A DNA stretch of 64,000 bases, from the NCBI GenBank assembly GCA_014873095.1, contig CP050848.1, positions 2,356,001 to 2,420,000 of the forward strand. The letters run 5' to 3'. Origin of the DNA: Planctomycetales bacterium ZRK34 (GTDB taxonomy: Bacteria > Planctomycetota > Phycisphaerae > Phycisphaerales > Zrk34). Of the stretch, positions 43,175 to 51,496 are shown one piece after another (within the stretch, counting starts at the first letter, position 1; each line of letters opens with the position of its first letter). Made by a program: the position numbers and the translations under genes. A model generated the notes under the pieces. The model was given only the letters and a program-made list of their open reading frames with translations, searched no databases and was not told the origin of the DNA.

Positions 43175-44613
43175 CTCGAAATCTCCTTGTCGATGGACGG
43201 TAAATCAGAATTCGCGGGCGTGTTGAACAGCGTCAGCGTCGGGGCAAGACCGGTGGTGGACTCACGGGCATGGAAGCTCGAGTTCCATCCGCCGTCTTCG
43301 TCGACGCGGGTGATGATGAGGGTGATGCGGCCGTCGCGATCATTGTGAATGAACTGGGCCAGCGGCCGCGAGGCCAGGCGGACGACGACCGGCTCGGCGG
43401 ACGCGTTGTGGGCCGGCACGTTGAGCGAGCCCAACGGAACGACCCGCGAGGGATCCAGCGCATTGGAATCGGCCACCGAGGCTGGGGCGTTCAGCCACGT
43501 CAGCGTGGCGAAATCCGGGGCGGCATCGTCACGATCCAGCAGGCCGAACACGGTGAATTGCAGGGCGTTGGGGGTTGGATCGCCTCCGCCGGAATCGTTG
43601 TGGCGAACCTGAAGCTTCAACTCGGCTTCGTGGACGAAACGGTGAGCCGCGCCGATGTCGAACTGGAGATAACCCTTGCGGGTGGTGGCGGAGGAGCCGG
43701 CGTTTTTGATCACGAGGTCGCGCGCGTTGTTGAAGTTCGTTTCCGGCTCGCCGAGGCGGACATACGTGTCGGCGACGGGCTCCAGCGTCACGACCGGGTC
43801 GACCTGATGCGCGGTGACATGCTCGATCATGCCGCCGACCAGAGTAGCTTCATGACCGGCGACGAGTCGGCGACGCTCGCCGCTGGGCAGTTGCACCTCG
43901 ACAGCCCCTTCGAGCACCCACACGCTCGTGGAGCGCGGCCCGGTGATGTCGACATCGAAGCGCGTGCCGAGGTCGACGACGCGCGAGCCGTCGGGCATGT
44001 CGACGGTGAAACCCGTGGCGGTGTGCGGACAGTCAAAGCTCGCCTGCCCGCGCTGCACGCTGACATGCATCGGTGAGATCAACTGCATTTCGGCCGGGCC
44101 GTTGAGTTTGACGCTGGCGCCCGAACGCAGCAGCAGATTCACCGTGCCGGTCGAGGTGCGAATCGTCTGGGCGACGATCTCGTCACCGGGCATCAGCGGA
44201 TCGGAGGCGAACACAACGTCGCCGCGCACATCGGTGACGGTGGCGATGGCAACGGACGGGGGTTTGTGATTCTGGGTTTGAGGCTTGAAGTTGAGGGCGA
44301 ACCAGGCGGTCAGCGCCATCGCGATCAGCGCGGCGGCGGCGTACCAGACGCTTCGGCCCTGGGAGGGCGTCAGCGTCGGCTTCGGGGGTGATGACGGGGT
44401 CGCGGGGGTCTGCGTTTCGGTCAGCGCGATCGGCTGGGTCAGGCTGTGTTCAGCACGCAGCAGGCTGTGCAGGGTCAGGTGATCGAGATAGGCGTCGATC
44501 AGGGCGGGGTCAGCACGCAACAGGGCGTTGAGCTGGGCGCGCTGATCGGCGTTAAGCGGGCCCTCGGTCAGGGCGTTTAGAAGCAGGCCGAGTTGGTCGT
44601 GCGGTTGTGTCAC
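43171..44613 (-). CDS. FecR-type anti-sigma protein with DNRLRE domain
   Basis: The 480-residue product starts at GTG 44611-44613 (VTQPHDQLGLLLNALTEG), overlapping the sigma stop by four bases. A cytoplasmic anti-sigma part is followed by a membrane helix (SVWYAAAALIAMALTAWFAL, about 85-105), a FecR domain (VNLLLRSGASVKLNGPAEMQ, VVDLGTRFDVDITG) and a DNRLRE domain ([39 protein letters not shown], about 280-470). The outer domain is a paralogue of the one in the next gene. Confidence 0.85.
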   Translation of the reverse strand: MTQPHDQLGLLLNALTEGPLNADQRAQLNALLRADPALIDAYLDHLTLHSLLRAEHSLTQPIALTETQTPATPSSPPKPTLTPSQGRSVWYAAAALIAMALTAWFALNFKPQTQNHKPPSVAIATVTDVRGDVVFASDPLMPGDEIVAQTIRTSTGTVNLLLRSGASVKLNGPAEMQLISPMHVSVQRGQASFDCPHTATGFTVDMPDGSRVVDLGTRFDVDITGPRSTSVWVLEGAVEVQLPSGERRRLVAGHEATLVGGMIEHVTAHQVDPVVTLEPVADTYVRLGEPETNFNNARDLVIKNAGSSATTRKGYLQFDIGAAHRFVHEAELKLQVRHNDSGGGDPTPNALQFTVFGLLDRDDAAPDFATLTWLNAPASVADSNALDPSRVVPLGSLNVPAHNASAEPVVVRLASRPLAQFIHNDRDGRITLIITRVDEDGGWNSSFHARESTTGLAPTLTLFNTPANSDLPSIDKEISR

Positions 44614-45134
44614 GATCGGCCCTCCGAAAGACGACGCTCGATGCACGTCAGCAGCAGGTTTCGCAGTCGATACAACGTCTGACTGATCGAGCCGGCCGGT
44701 CGACCCAGCTGTTTGGCCAGCGAGCGGACCGTGCCGTCGCCGGCGTAACGTGCGTGGATGAGTTGCTGCTGGTCGCGACTGAGGCTGTGCAGGCAGTGCC
44801 GCAACGCCCGGCGGCGGTCGTCGATGTCCACGGTCCGATCCGGCGCCGCATCAGCGATCGACGCCAGCACATCGTCGTCAAACACCATCCGATCCCGCGC
44901 CAGCTTCTGACGGGCTGCCATCACCTGGTACCGCGCGACGGTGCACGCCCACGCCCCGAAGTCCGTGCCCTCGACGAATTCATCCGCCTTGCGCCAGAGC
45001 ACCAGATTCGTCTCGCTGAGCACCTCGTCCGCCAGATCAGCGTCGGCCAGCATCGCCAACACGTACGCATACACGCGTGGCTGACATTCGATCAACCGCT
45101 GAACAAAGCGTTCTGTGGCGTTGCGCGTGCTCAT
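44610..45134 (-). CDS. ECF sigma factor
   Basis: The 174-residue protein has sigma region 2 (RVYAYVLAMLADADLADEVL, SETNLVLWRKADEFV, FGAWACTVARYQVM) and region 4 (LIHARYAGDGTVRSLAKQLG). It heads an operon encoding its FecR-type anti-sigma, a PEP-CTERM protein and two pilin-like proteins. The preceding 285 bases are unusually A/C-rich and contain a perfect AT palindrome at 45279-45299. Confidence 0.88.
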   Translation of the reverse strand: MSTRNATERFVQRLIECQPRVYAYVLAMLADADLADEVLSETNLVLWRKADEFVEGTDFGAWACTVARYQVMAARQKLARDRMVFDDDVLASIADAAPDRTVDIDDRRRALRHCLHSLSRDQQQLIHARYAGDGTVRSLAKQLGRPAGSISQTLYRLRNLLLTCIERRLSEGRS

Positions 45135-45278
45135 ATATCCTCAAAAAAAACAGAACTGCACCTATAAAAATAACGCCAAACGCGCCTATCTCAACAAAAA
45201 AACACCAAACAAGACCACGACAAAGCACATTTGAAACGACTGGGATGAAGAACCACCTGTGTCGTGAAAAGAACTAAG
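45135..45278. other. A/C-rich, G-poor leader region
   Basis: The plus strand here is rich in A and C and poor in G (for instance CAACAAAAAAACACCAAAC), in contrast to surrounding GC-rich genes. It lies upstream of the ECF operon. No gene is seen. Confidence 0.4.
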
Positions 45279-45299
45279 TCTATTTTCGACGAAAATAGA
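45279..45299. repeat. AT-rich palindrome, TCTATTTTCG family, copy 2
   Basis: TCTATTTTCG-A-CGAAAATAGA is a perfect palindrome with the same arms as 30671-30697. It lies between two divergent genes, where it cannot be a simple terminator. Confidence 0.85.
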
Positions 45300-45419
45300 T
45301 TCACATTTGCTTTCTATACAGAAGCTTAAAACACATCGATATATTTCTCCCGATCGGGTTGTTCAACGGAAACCGAGTGATGAAACCCGACTGTCGGCCA
45401 GTTCGCTACAATCCTCACC

Positions 45420-45932
45420 ATGATGTCCGAAACCGCCCCGCCGCAAAGCCCGCCGACGATCATCATCCGTCACCAGAAGGAAAACCTCCGCAAGTGCACG
45501 CTGCGCGGGTTCGGTCGCCGGCCGGATGTGCAAATGCTGACATATCCTGACTTTGACCCTAACGCCCTGCCTGATCTGACCGGCCGTATCTGGCTGACTC
45601 TCGAAGGCCCCCCGCTGACTGTCGACGACGCAAAACTCGACCACACAGGGGGCCTGTTGCTGCTGGACGCCACCTGGCGTCATGCCGCCCGCATGGTCAG
45701 CGCCCTGCGGCCACGCCTTGTCGAGGCGATCCCCCGCCGCATCCCCGACGGCTTTGTCACCGCCTATCCCCGCCGCCAAACCGCATGCCCCGACCCCCAA
45801 CGCGGTCTCGCCTCGGTTGAAGCTCTTTACGTCGCCTACCACTTCCTCGGGCGCGACACCGCCGGCCTCCTTGATAACTACCTTTGGGCGCAAGATTTCC
45901 TGACATCAAATGCCGCCCTGCTCACCCGCTGA
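45420..45932 (+). CDS. Tsr3/DUF367-like RNA aminocarboxypropyltransferase
   Basis: The 170-residue protein shows IIIRHQKENLRKCTLRGF near the N-terminus, GGLLLLDATWRHAARM in the middle and LLDNYLWAQDFLTSN at the end. This order matches the Tsr3 family (with distant DTW-domain resemblance), enzymes that move the 3-amino-3-carboxypropyl group of SAM onto rRNA or tRNA. The target in this bacterium is unknown. Confidence 0.6.
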   Translation: MMSETAPPQSPPTIIIRHQKENLRKCTLRGFGRRPDVQMLTYPDFDPNALPDLTGRIWLTLEGPPLTVDDAKLDHTGGLLLLDATWRHAARMVSALRPRLVEAIPRRIPDGFVTAYPRRQTACPDPQRGLASVEALYVAYHFLGRDTAGLLDNYLWAQDFLTSNAALLTR

Positions 45933-46158
45933 GCACCTCCAAATCCCTATCTGATCACCTCCAGCAGCGAATCGCCCCGCCCGCCGCGGGGATGAATTTC
46001 CTACAACCCGCACAATCGACACGATCGGCTGTCTTTTACTGCTCGCCGTCATAAATCATTTGTGCAGCGTTTGCCCAGACTCCGTTTGTATCGTGAATTA
46101 TCACGTGTTGCCCGTGAAAAGAATGCACAAATACCGCAGCCCTTGTCTGGAGCCGATC

Positions 46159-47388
46159 ATGAAACCACTCACTGCCGCCCTGATGACTTTGGCCCTGTTG
46201 GGTCTGACGACCCGGGCCGTCGCCGAAGACCCGGCGATGACCATGTTCGGGATCAACCACAACACCGGCGCCCTGGTTCGATATGACATGGCTGAGGGTG
46301 AGTTGAATACCGTCGGTTCGGTTCGACTCTCGCTCAACGGCGCCCCGCTGACCGGCATCGAGGCCTCGGCCTACCTGCCGGGCTTCCAGCAGATCCATGC
46401 CTTCTGGCTCGACCCGTACGACGGGCAGTCGAAGATGATCCTCGTCGACACCGAAAATGCCCTGGCGACCGTGGACGTGGTCAACCTCGGCACCGGCAAA
46501 GTCGACGGGGCCGTCGGCGTCGTCACCGAAGTGCCCAACCCCCTGGCCAACGACGCGCTGAATCCCACCGTCCAGAAGTTCCGCATCTACCTCGTGCAAC
46601 AGGATGAAGGCTCCGGCGACGGTGTCTCCGGCGGGCTGAACATCAACCCCAACAACAACGACGACAGCGAATTCACCTGCGTCACCGCCACCGGCGTGAT
46701 CACCCGCGATGATCTGCACATGCGGTCGACGACCGACAGCGAGGGCGTGTTCTACGAAGGCCTCGCCACCAGCGTCCGCGTCAAGCCCAAGGGCAACGGC
46801 AATCAGAATTCGCTCGTGGTCAATGGTGAAGTCTTCGCCGTGGCCAACTCCACCACGTACACGATCCAAAGCGAAGACATGACCGTTCGCATTCAGAACG
46901 ACAAGGTCAAAAACGGCAAGGCCATGGGTCACTGGTGGGTCGCCATCACCGCCGGTCACGCCACGATCACCCCCGAAGGCGGCACGGCCATCGAAGCCAC
47001 TCCGCAGCTCACCAGTAAGCTGATGTCCGTCGACACCCAGACTCGCGATGTGACGGATCTGTTCCACCTGTCGCGCGTCTACGACTCGCTGGCGACGCTG
47101 GACGGCGTCACCTTCTACGCCACCAGCAACGACCGCCTGTACACCATCAATGGTGAAACCGGCGCCGAATCGCTGATCAGCTCGTTCAGCTCCGACGACA
47201 TGCTCGGCTTGGAATTCTCCAACACCACCCTCAAGGCCTTCGACGCCGACTCCGACCGCCTGCTCACGCTCAACGGCGGCGGCAACGTCACCGCCATGCC
47301 CAACACCGCCGCCGGCTCGGACTTCGGCACGATCACCTTCATGCCCACCGAACTGGTACCGGAAATTCTCGCCAAGCTCTACGACTGA
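46159..47388 (+). CDS. Secreted protein, beta-propeller-like, unknown function
   Basis: The 409-residue product has a signal peptide (MKPLTAALMTLALLGLTTRA) and short repeats typical of propellers (MFGINHNTGALVRYDMAEGE, TFYATSNDRLYTINGETGAE, KAFDADSDRLLTLNGGG). A central insert with Asn/Asp-rich GLNINPNNNDDS follows. There is no PEP-CTERM tail. It resembles the N-terminal logic of the protein at 49358. GGAG six bases upstream supports the ATG at 46159; two terminator hairpins follow. Confidence 0.72.
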   Translation: MKPLTAALMTLALLGLTTRAVAEDPAMTMFGINHNTGALVRYDMAEGELNTVGSVRLSLNGAPLTGIEASAYLPGFQQIHAFWLDPYDGQSKMILVDTENALATVDVVNLGTGKVDGAVGVVTEVPNPLANDALNPTVQKFRIYLVQQDEGSGDGVSGGLNINPNNNDDSEFTCVTATGVITRDDLHMRSTTDSEGVFYEGLATSVRVKPKGNGNQNSLVVNGEVFAVANSTTYTIQSEDMTVRIQNDKVKNGKAMGHWWVAITAGHATITPEGGTAIEATPQLTSKLMSVDTQTRDVTDLFHLSRVYDSLATLDGVTFYATSNDRLYTINGETGAESLISSFSSDDMLGLEFSNTTLKAFDADSDRLLTLNGGGNVTAMPNTAAGSDFGTITFMPTELVPEILAKLYD

Positions 47389-47429
47389 CCTTTCGTGTGT
47401 GTGTTCCGTGTGGAACCCTGTTGATCCCC

Positions 47430-47461
47430 AAGGCCCGTCTGTCGAAGGACAGGCGGGCCTT
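47430..47461 (+). terminator. Hairpin after the secreted-protein gene
   Basis: AAGGCCCGTCTGTC pairs with GACAGGCGGGCCTT with one mismatch, around a four-base loop. No strong T-run follows, but a second hairpin with T's lies 30 bases on. Confidence 0.6.
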
Positions 47462-47492
47462 ATGGGTTGGCGACCCCGATCGTCGCCCCCCC

Positions 47493-47524
47493 ACCCGCCT
47501 GATCCCACACCAGGCGGGTCTTTT
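47493..47524 (+). terminator. Rho-independent terminator
   Basis: ACCCGCCTG/CAGGCGGGT closes a nine-base loop and is followed by CTTTT. Confidence 0.75.
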
Positions 47525-47730
47525 CATGCTGATACTTTCGATTGACTGCATCGATCCGCGGATGTCGCCTCACCGTTTGTTCGCCGCAGATTGACCTTGT
47601 TCATGGCGCGTGACACCGGCATACACAAGAAATGTACCTGACCCAACCGGCCCGCCACGCCGCTCCGGTTTGAAGCGCCCCCCATCGCCACGTCACAACC
47701 CCGCCCGGCCGAGCCGCACCGATCCGCGCC

Positions 47731-47765
47731 GGGCCGGGCCGGGCCGGGCCGGGCCGGGCCGGGCC
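47731..47765. repeat. Seven tandem GGGCC pentamers
   Basis: GGGCC is repeated seven times without error. Such simple repeats are prone to slippage, and the five-base unit would shift any reading frame. Confidence 0.9.
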
Positions 47766-47822
47766 GGTAAATACACACACCAACATCAACGAGCACATAC
47801 CTTCGTTGCCGAACAACGGCAT

Positions 47823-47876
47823 AAAGATCACATATATGATATATGAAAAATATTATATATCATATATGTGATCTTT
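47823..47876. repeat. Perfect AT-rich palindrome, 22-base arms
   Basis: AAAGATCACATATATGATAT plus AT (47823-47844) is exactly complementary to 47855-47876, around the loop GAAAAATATT. T's follow on the plus strand. It lies between convergent genes and could terminate both, but the stem is far longer than usual and nearly free of G and C. Confidence 0.9.
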
Positions 47877-48030
47877 TTAGGTTTGGGCGTCAGAGCGATC
47901 GATGCAGCACGGAGCGGTAGTCGAGGGGGCGGACGGGTCGGGGGGAGGCGCGGGGGGTGGCCGACACGGGGATTGGTGTTGGCGCTTCGTGCCGGGTTTG
48001 GTGTTCGGGGATGTTGACGGTCGTGTGGGG

Positions 48031-48945
48031 TTACTGGCTGCGGAGGTGCTCGGGGAAATCATGGCGGTAGCGCTGGATGAGCGTGGCTGGGGCGACCGGG
48101 CTGTTGGGCATCAGGTAAATCTTGCCACGGATGACCTTGGTCTGGCCCGGGGCGATTCCGCCGATGCGAAAGTCGCTGTGCAGACAGCGGATCACGCCGA
48201 CGAACAGTTCCTGGTAGGGCTCCCAAGCCGTGGCCAGCAGCCAGCGCTTGTCGGCGGAGACGCACCCGATCAGGCCGCAGTCCGGGACGTGCGGATTCAG
48301 CGGGCGCGGGTTCACATCGTTGCGATCAACACCCGGGGCGACCCAGACCTGGCCCGGCGTGTAACGCGCCTCGGTCGCCCAGCCCGGCGTCGGCATGTAA
48401 CGCATCTGGCCCTGCTGCCAGATGAAACAGTGCGGCACATAGGCGTACTTGTCATCGGTCTGTGATTCGCCCGTGCCGGTGAAATCACCGACGCGGATGC
48501 ACGGCTGGGCCCAGTCGGCCTGCGAGACTTTATCCGTCGGATTGCGGGCTGTCACACGAAAGTCGACTTCGCCGCGCTCGGCCGTGATCACGTGATCGAC
48601 GACCACACCGTCAGCCAACGTGCTGCGCAGCATCACCCACCGGCCGCGCTCATCATCAGCATCGACCTCGACGGTTTCGTGTTTGATGACGGTGTCATTC
48701 CATTCGCGATCCGTCGACCCCGCCCGGCAGAACGCCTCCAGGTACCACACCTCGACCGCCCGGCCGGGTATGTCCGCCCCACGAATCGTGAGAATCCCTT
48801 TCTGCCACGCCACGCGCAACTGCGGGCCGAGATCCGCCTCATCGATCGACGTGCCGGCCGGCGAAGGCCCCGCGGTTGTTTTACATCCGCAGATCATCAC
48901 CGCCGCGCACAGCGCAACCGCTCTGACCCCCCGCCCGCATCGCAT
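48031..48945 (-). CDS. Predicted lipoprotein, unknown function
   Basis: The 304-residue product has a lipoprotein signal (VALCAAVMICGC; Cys about residue 21). The mature part has beta-rich segments such as AVEVWYLEAFCRAGSTDREW, HCFIWQQGQMRYMPTPGWAT and FRIGGIAPGQTKVIRGKIYL, like uncharacterised planctomycete surface proteins that bind or process carbohydrate. A start eight codons upstream (48969) is possible. Confidence 0.7.
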   Translation of the reverse strand: MRCGRGVRAVALCAAVMICGCKTTAGPSPAGTSIDEADLGPQLRVAWQKGILTIRGADIPGRAVEVWYLEAFCRAGSTDREWNDTVIKHETVEVDADDERGRWVMLRSTLADGVVVDHVITAERGEVDFRVTARNPTDKVSQADWAQPCIRVGDFTGTGESQTDDKYAYVPHCFIWQQGQMRYMPTPGWATEARYTPGQVWVAPGVDRNDVNPRPLNPHVPDCGLIGCVSADKRWLLATAWEPYQELFVGVIRCLHSDFRIGGIAPGQTKVIRGKIYLMPNSPVAPATLIQRYRHDFPEHLRSQ

Positions 48946-49034
48946 GAAGTTCGACCCCGCATAGAACATGGCGACACTCCACCATGATCATACCGCAGAC
49001 CGGGGCCGCGTCGCGACCCGGCTGTCAGATCGAT

Positions 49035-49289
49035 CTACCCAAAGCTCACTTTCGCACTCGAATCGTGAAGCAACACGATGATGCACCACCCGATCATCGC
49101 GATCGCCCAGGCCCCCACCAGCCACCATGCTTCGCGTCGAAGCTGCCGCCGCCGCGGCGTCTCCCGCTGAACCCGCAACACGAACCCATCATGCGCGAAT
49201 GACACCCAACAACTCATCACAAATACGCCCAACGTGAACAATCCCCAGCCACAAACCACGCATGTCATCACCGCATCACGCATCGCCAC
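49035..49289 (-). CDS. Small membrane protein, two helices
   Basis: The frame encodes 84 residues with two hydrophobic helices (MTCVVCGWGLFTLGVFVMSC and WWLVGAWAIAMIGWCIIVLL) separated by an Arg-rich cytoplasmic-type loop (RETPRRRQLRRE). It starts at GTG 49287-49289, or at an ATG two codons later. No family is recognised. Confidence 0.5.
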   Translation of the reverse strand: MAMRDAVMTCVVCGWGLFTLGVFVMSCWVSFAHDGFVLRVQRETPRRRQLRREAWWLVGAWAIAMIGWCIIVLLHDSSAKVSFG

Positions 49290-49309
49290 ATGGTAATTGA
49301 AAATAAAAA

Positions 49310-49330
49310 CCGCGGGCTGTCAGCCCGCGG
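49310..49330. repeat. REP-like single hairpin
   Basis: CCGCGGGCTG-T-CAGCCCGCGG is a perfect palindrome followed by CTGTTGGGG, like one hairpin of the two-hairpin REP-like elements. It lies between two genes on the minus strand. Confidence 0.65.
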
Positions 49331-49357
49331 CTGTTGGGGTCTGTTGTTGTGATGTGT

Positions 49358-50224
49358 TCATCGACGGCGGATGAAACCGGCGGCGAGGGCGAACAGGACA
49401 GTGAGACTCGCGGGGGCGGGGACGACGGCGGCGAGGTCGCCGCGGCCGGCGTTGAAACCCGGAATGAAACTCAACACGTAGTCCGAGCGGGCGTAGCTGT
49501 TGTTCGGGTCGAAGGTGTCGATGTCTTCGCTGGCGTTGACTTCGTAGCCGAACAGCACATCGCTGGTGTCTTCCTGCGTGCCCCAGGCCAGGCCGGCGTA
49601 GGCGCGGGTCAGCAGCGTGGTCAAGTCGGTGACTTCACCGGTAGCGGGATTCAGCGCACAGATCATGCCCAGTGAACTGATCACGAACGAGCCGTCGGCG
49701 TCGATGGCCACGTCGGTGGTGTCAGCCAGGTCGAATGCGAGACTGTTGCGGGTCAGTGCGACGGTCGAGCCATCGACGACGTCGCCGGTGATCGGATCGA
49801 TGCGGAGCAACTCGTCGGCGGCGGCATCGAGGGCCCACAGGTTGCCGGCGGCGTCGAAGGTCGCGCCGCGGATGTCGCGCGAAAGCGTCGAGCCGACCAC
49901 GGTCGCCTCGGCATTGGCGGTGTCGATGGTGATCAACGACGAGCCGGTGACCGAACCGTCGCCGGCGTGATCCAACTTGAAGCCGAACAACTGCCCGCCG
50001 TCGTTGATCGCCAGGCCGTCGACATCGATCTGCCCGCCGGTCACCAGCAACAGTTGCCCGTGGTCGGTCAGATTCGCCGGGGCGGTTTCATCGAAGCTGA
50101 AAAGGTTGGCCGGGGTCTGCGAGGCGAAGGTCGCTCCCGCAGCAGACTTGACGCCCCAGACAATCGCCGACGCCGGCTGAACCATCGCCAGCACCAAACC
50201 ACCAATCATCATCAAACGCAGCAT
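49358..50224 (-). CDS. Secreted propeller-like protein with PEP-CTERM-like tail
   Basis: The 288-residue protein has a signal peptide (MLRLMMIGGLVLAMVQPASA), repeats like QLFGFKLDHAGDGSVTGSSL and NLWALDAAADELLRIDPITG, and ends VVPAPASLTVLFALAAGFIR plus RR, a PEP-CTERM-type sorting tail. GGGAG before the ATG at 50222-50224 sets the start; the open frame upstream overlaps ilvC and is not used. Function unknown. Confidence 0.78.
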   Translation of the reverse strand: MLRLMMIGGLVLAMVQPASAIVWGVKSAAGATFASQTPANLFSFDETAPANLTDHGQLLLVTGGQIDVDGLAINDGGQLFGFKLDHAGDGSVTGSSLITIDTANAEATVVGSTLSRDIRGATFDAAGNLWALDAAADELLRIDPITGDVVDGSTVALTRNSLAFDLADTTDVAIDADGSFVISSLGMICALNPATGEVTDLTTLLTRAYAGLAWGTQEDTSDVLFGYEVNASEDIDTFDPNNSYARSDYVLSFIPGFNAGRGDLAAVVPAPASLTVLFALAAGFIRRR

Positions 50225-50293
50225 GTTTCGATCTCCCGATTCATTCCTGGCACGTGAGTCATCAGTATACCACGATGCCGCCGAATTTACATT

Positions 50294-50319
50294 AAAAAAC
50301 CGCGCCTTTCGGCGCGGTT
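50294..50319 (-). terminator. Rho-independent terminator of ilvC
   Basis: Read on the minus strand, AACCGCGCC and GGCGCGGTT pair around GAAA and are followed by a run of T (A at 50294-50299). Confidence 0.9.
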
Positions 50320-50343
50320 CTGGAACCCGTTGAAACCCCCGGC

Positions 50344-51357
50344 TTATTCGCCGGGCGGGGTCTTGGCCTTGAGCCAGGGCATCATCGCCCGGAGCTTGCG
50401 GCCGGTGACCTCGACGCCGTGGTTGCGGTCGGCTTCGTACTTGGCTTTGAAGTTTTTCATGCCGGCTTCGTACTCGGCACGCCAGCCGCGGGCGAACTCG
50501 CCGGACTGGATGTTTTCCAAGGCCTTTTTCATGTTGGCCTTGACCTCGGGGGTGATGATCTGCGGCCCCACGTGCAGGTCGCCCCACTCGGCGGTGTTGG
50601 AGATCGAGTAACGCATGTAGCCCAGGCCGCCCTGATAGATCAGGTCGACGATGAGCTTGAGTTCGTGGCAGACTTCGAAGTAGGCCATCTCCGGGGGATA
50701 GCCGGCTTCGGTGAGGGTCTCGAACCCGGCCTTGATCATGGCCGACAGCCCGCCGCAGAGGACGGTCTGCTCGCCGAACAGGTCGGTCTCGCATTCATCT
50801 TTGAAGTTGGTGACGATCACGCCGGCGCGGGCGCCGCCGATGGCGATGGCCCAGGCCAGGGCGATGTCTTTGGCGTCGCCGGTGGCGTCCTGATGCACGG
50901 CGATGAGCGTCGGCACGCCGCCGCCCTTCTGGTATTCACTGCGGACCAGGTGGCCGGGACCCTTGGGGGCGATCATGATGACGTTCACGTCGGCCGGGGG
51001 CTTGATCGTGCCGAAGTGGACGTTGAACCCGTGGGTGAAGGCCAGCGTCTGACCGGCCCGCAGGTTCGGGGCGATCGACTTTTCGTAGACCTCGGGCTGC
51101 ACCTCATCGGGCAGGGTCACGAGGATCATGTCGGCCTGCTTGACGGCGTCCTCGACGCTCATGGGCTCAAAGCCCTGCTCGATGGCGAGGCGGCCGTTGT
51201 CCGAGTCGCGGCGGTTGGCGACGATGACGTTGAGGCCGGACTCACGGGCGTTGAGGGTATGGGCGTGGCCTTGGGAGCCGAACCCGAGCGTGGCGATGGT
51301 CTTTTCCTGGAGCGGCGCCAGGGAGCCATCGGACTCATAGAGCATTTCAATAGCCAT
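50344..51357 (-). CDS. ilvC: Ketol-acid reductoisomerase (class I)
   Basis: IlvC converts acetolactate and acetohydroxybutyrate to the dihydroxy acids of valine and isoleucine synthesis with NADPH and Mg. The 337-residue length is typical of class I. It contains IATLGFGSQGHAHTLNARES (cofactor site), VIMIAPKGPGHLVRSEYQ, and the metal-binding FKDECETDLFGEQTVLCGG. No ilvB/ilvN genes are adjacent. MAIEMLYESD is the usual start; a second Met codon precedes it. Confidence 0.96.
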   Translation of the reverse strand: MAIEMLYESDGSLAPLQEKTIATLGFGSQGHAHTLNARESGLNVIVANRRDSDNGRLAIEQGFEPMSVEDAVKQADMILVTLPDEVQPEVYEKSIAPNLRAGQTLAFTHGFNVHFGTIKPPADVNVIMIAPKGPGHLVRSEYQKGGGVPTLIAVHQDATGDAKDIALAWAIAIGGARAGVIVTNFKDECETDLFGEQTVLCGGLSAMIKAGFETLTEAGYPPEMAYFEVCHELKLIVDLIYQGGLGYMRYSISNTAEWGDLHVGPQIITPEVKANMKKALENIQSGEFARGWRAEYEAGMKNFKAKYEADRNHGVEVTGRKLRAMMPWLKAKTPPGE

Positions 51358-51496
51358 CAACAGGGTCCTTTCAGCGGACTATTTTGGGGAAAAATGAACC
51401 GCACAGGGTAGCGAGACTGCCCCGGAGGGTCAAGGCGGCCAGATCAAACCGCCACTGAGCGGTCCGGTGGCGGTGGTGGTGCGGCGCGTGTGAGAA

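Larger units (their letters stand above)
47525..48030. other. Gene-free region around an AT palindrome, with opposite strand composition on each side
   Basis: From about 47620 to 47820 the plus strand is C-rich; from 47880 to 48030 it is G-rich (GGGGGCGG, GGGGGGAGG). A perfect 22-base AT palindrome (47823-47876) sits at the switch. The left part contains seven GGGCC repeats. No convincing gene is present. Confidence 0.5.

Noticed and set aside
30671-45299. The two matching AT palindromes as ends of a 14.6-kb mobile element
   Set aside because: The interval holds ordinary chromosomal genes (ExbBD operon, peptidases, ferritin), no integrase or transposase, and other palindrome pairs overlap it.
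46036-47508. A 490-codon open frame on the minus strand
   Set aside because: It mirrors the secreted protein at 46159-47388, which has a signal peptide, ribosome-binding site and terminators.
47524-47831. Minus-strand frames encoding PARPG repeats
   Set aside because: They come only from the GGGCC pentamers and lack ribosome-binding sites and homology.
50225-50794. Extension of the PEP-CTERM-like protein into ilvC
   Set aside because: The frame overlaps ilvC; a signal peptide and ribosome-binding site fix the start at 50224.
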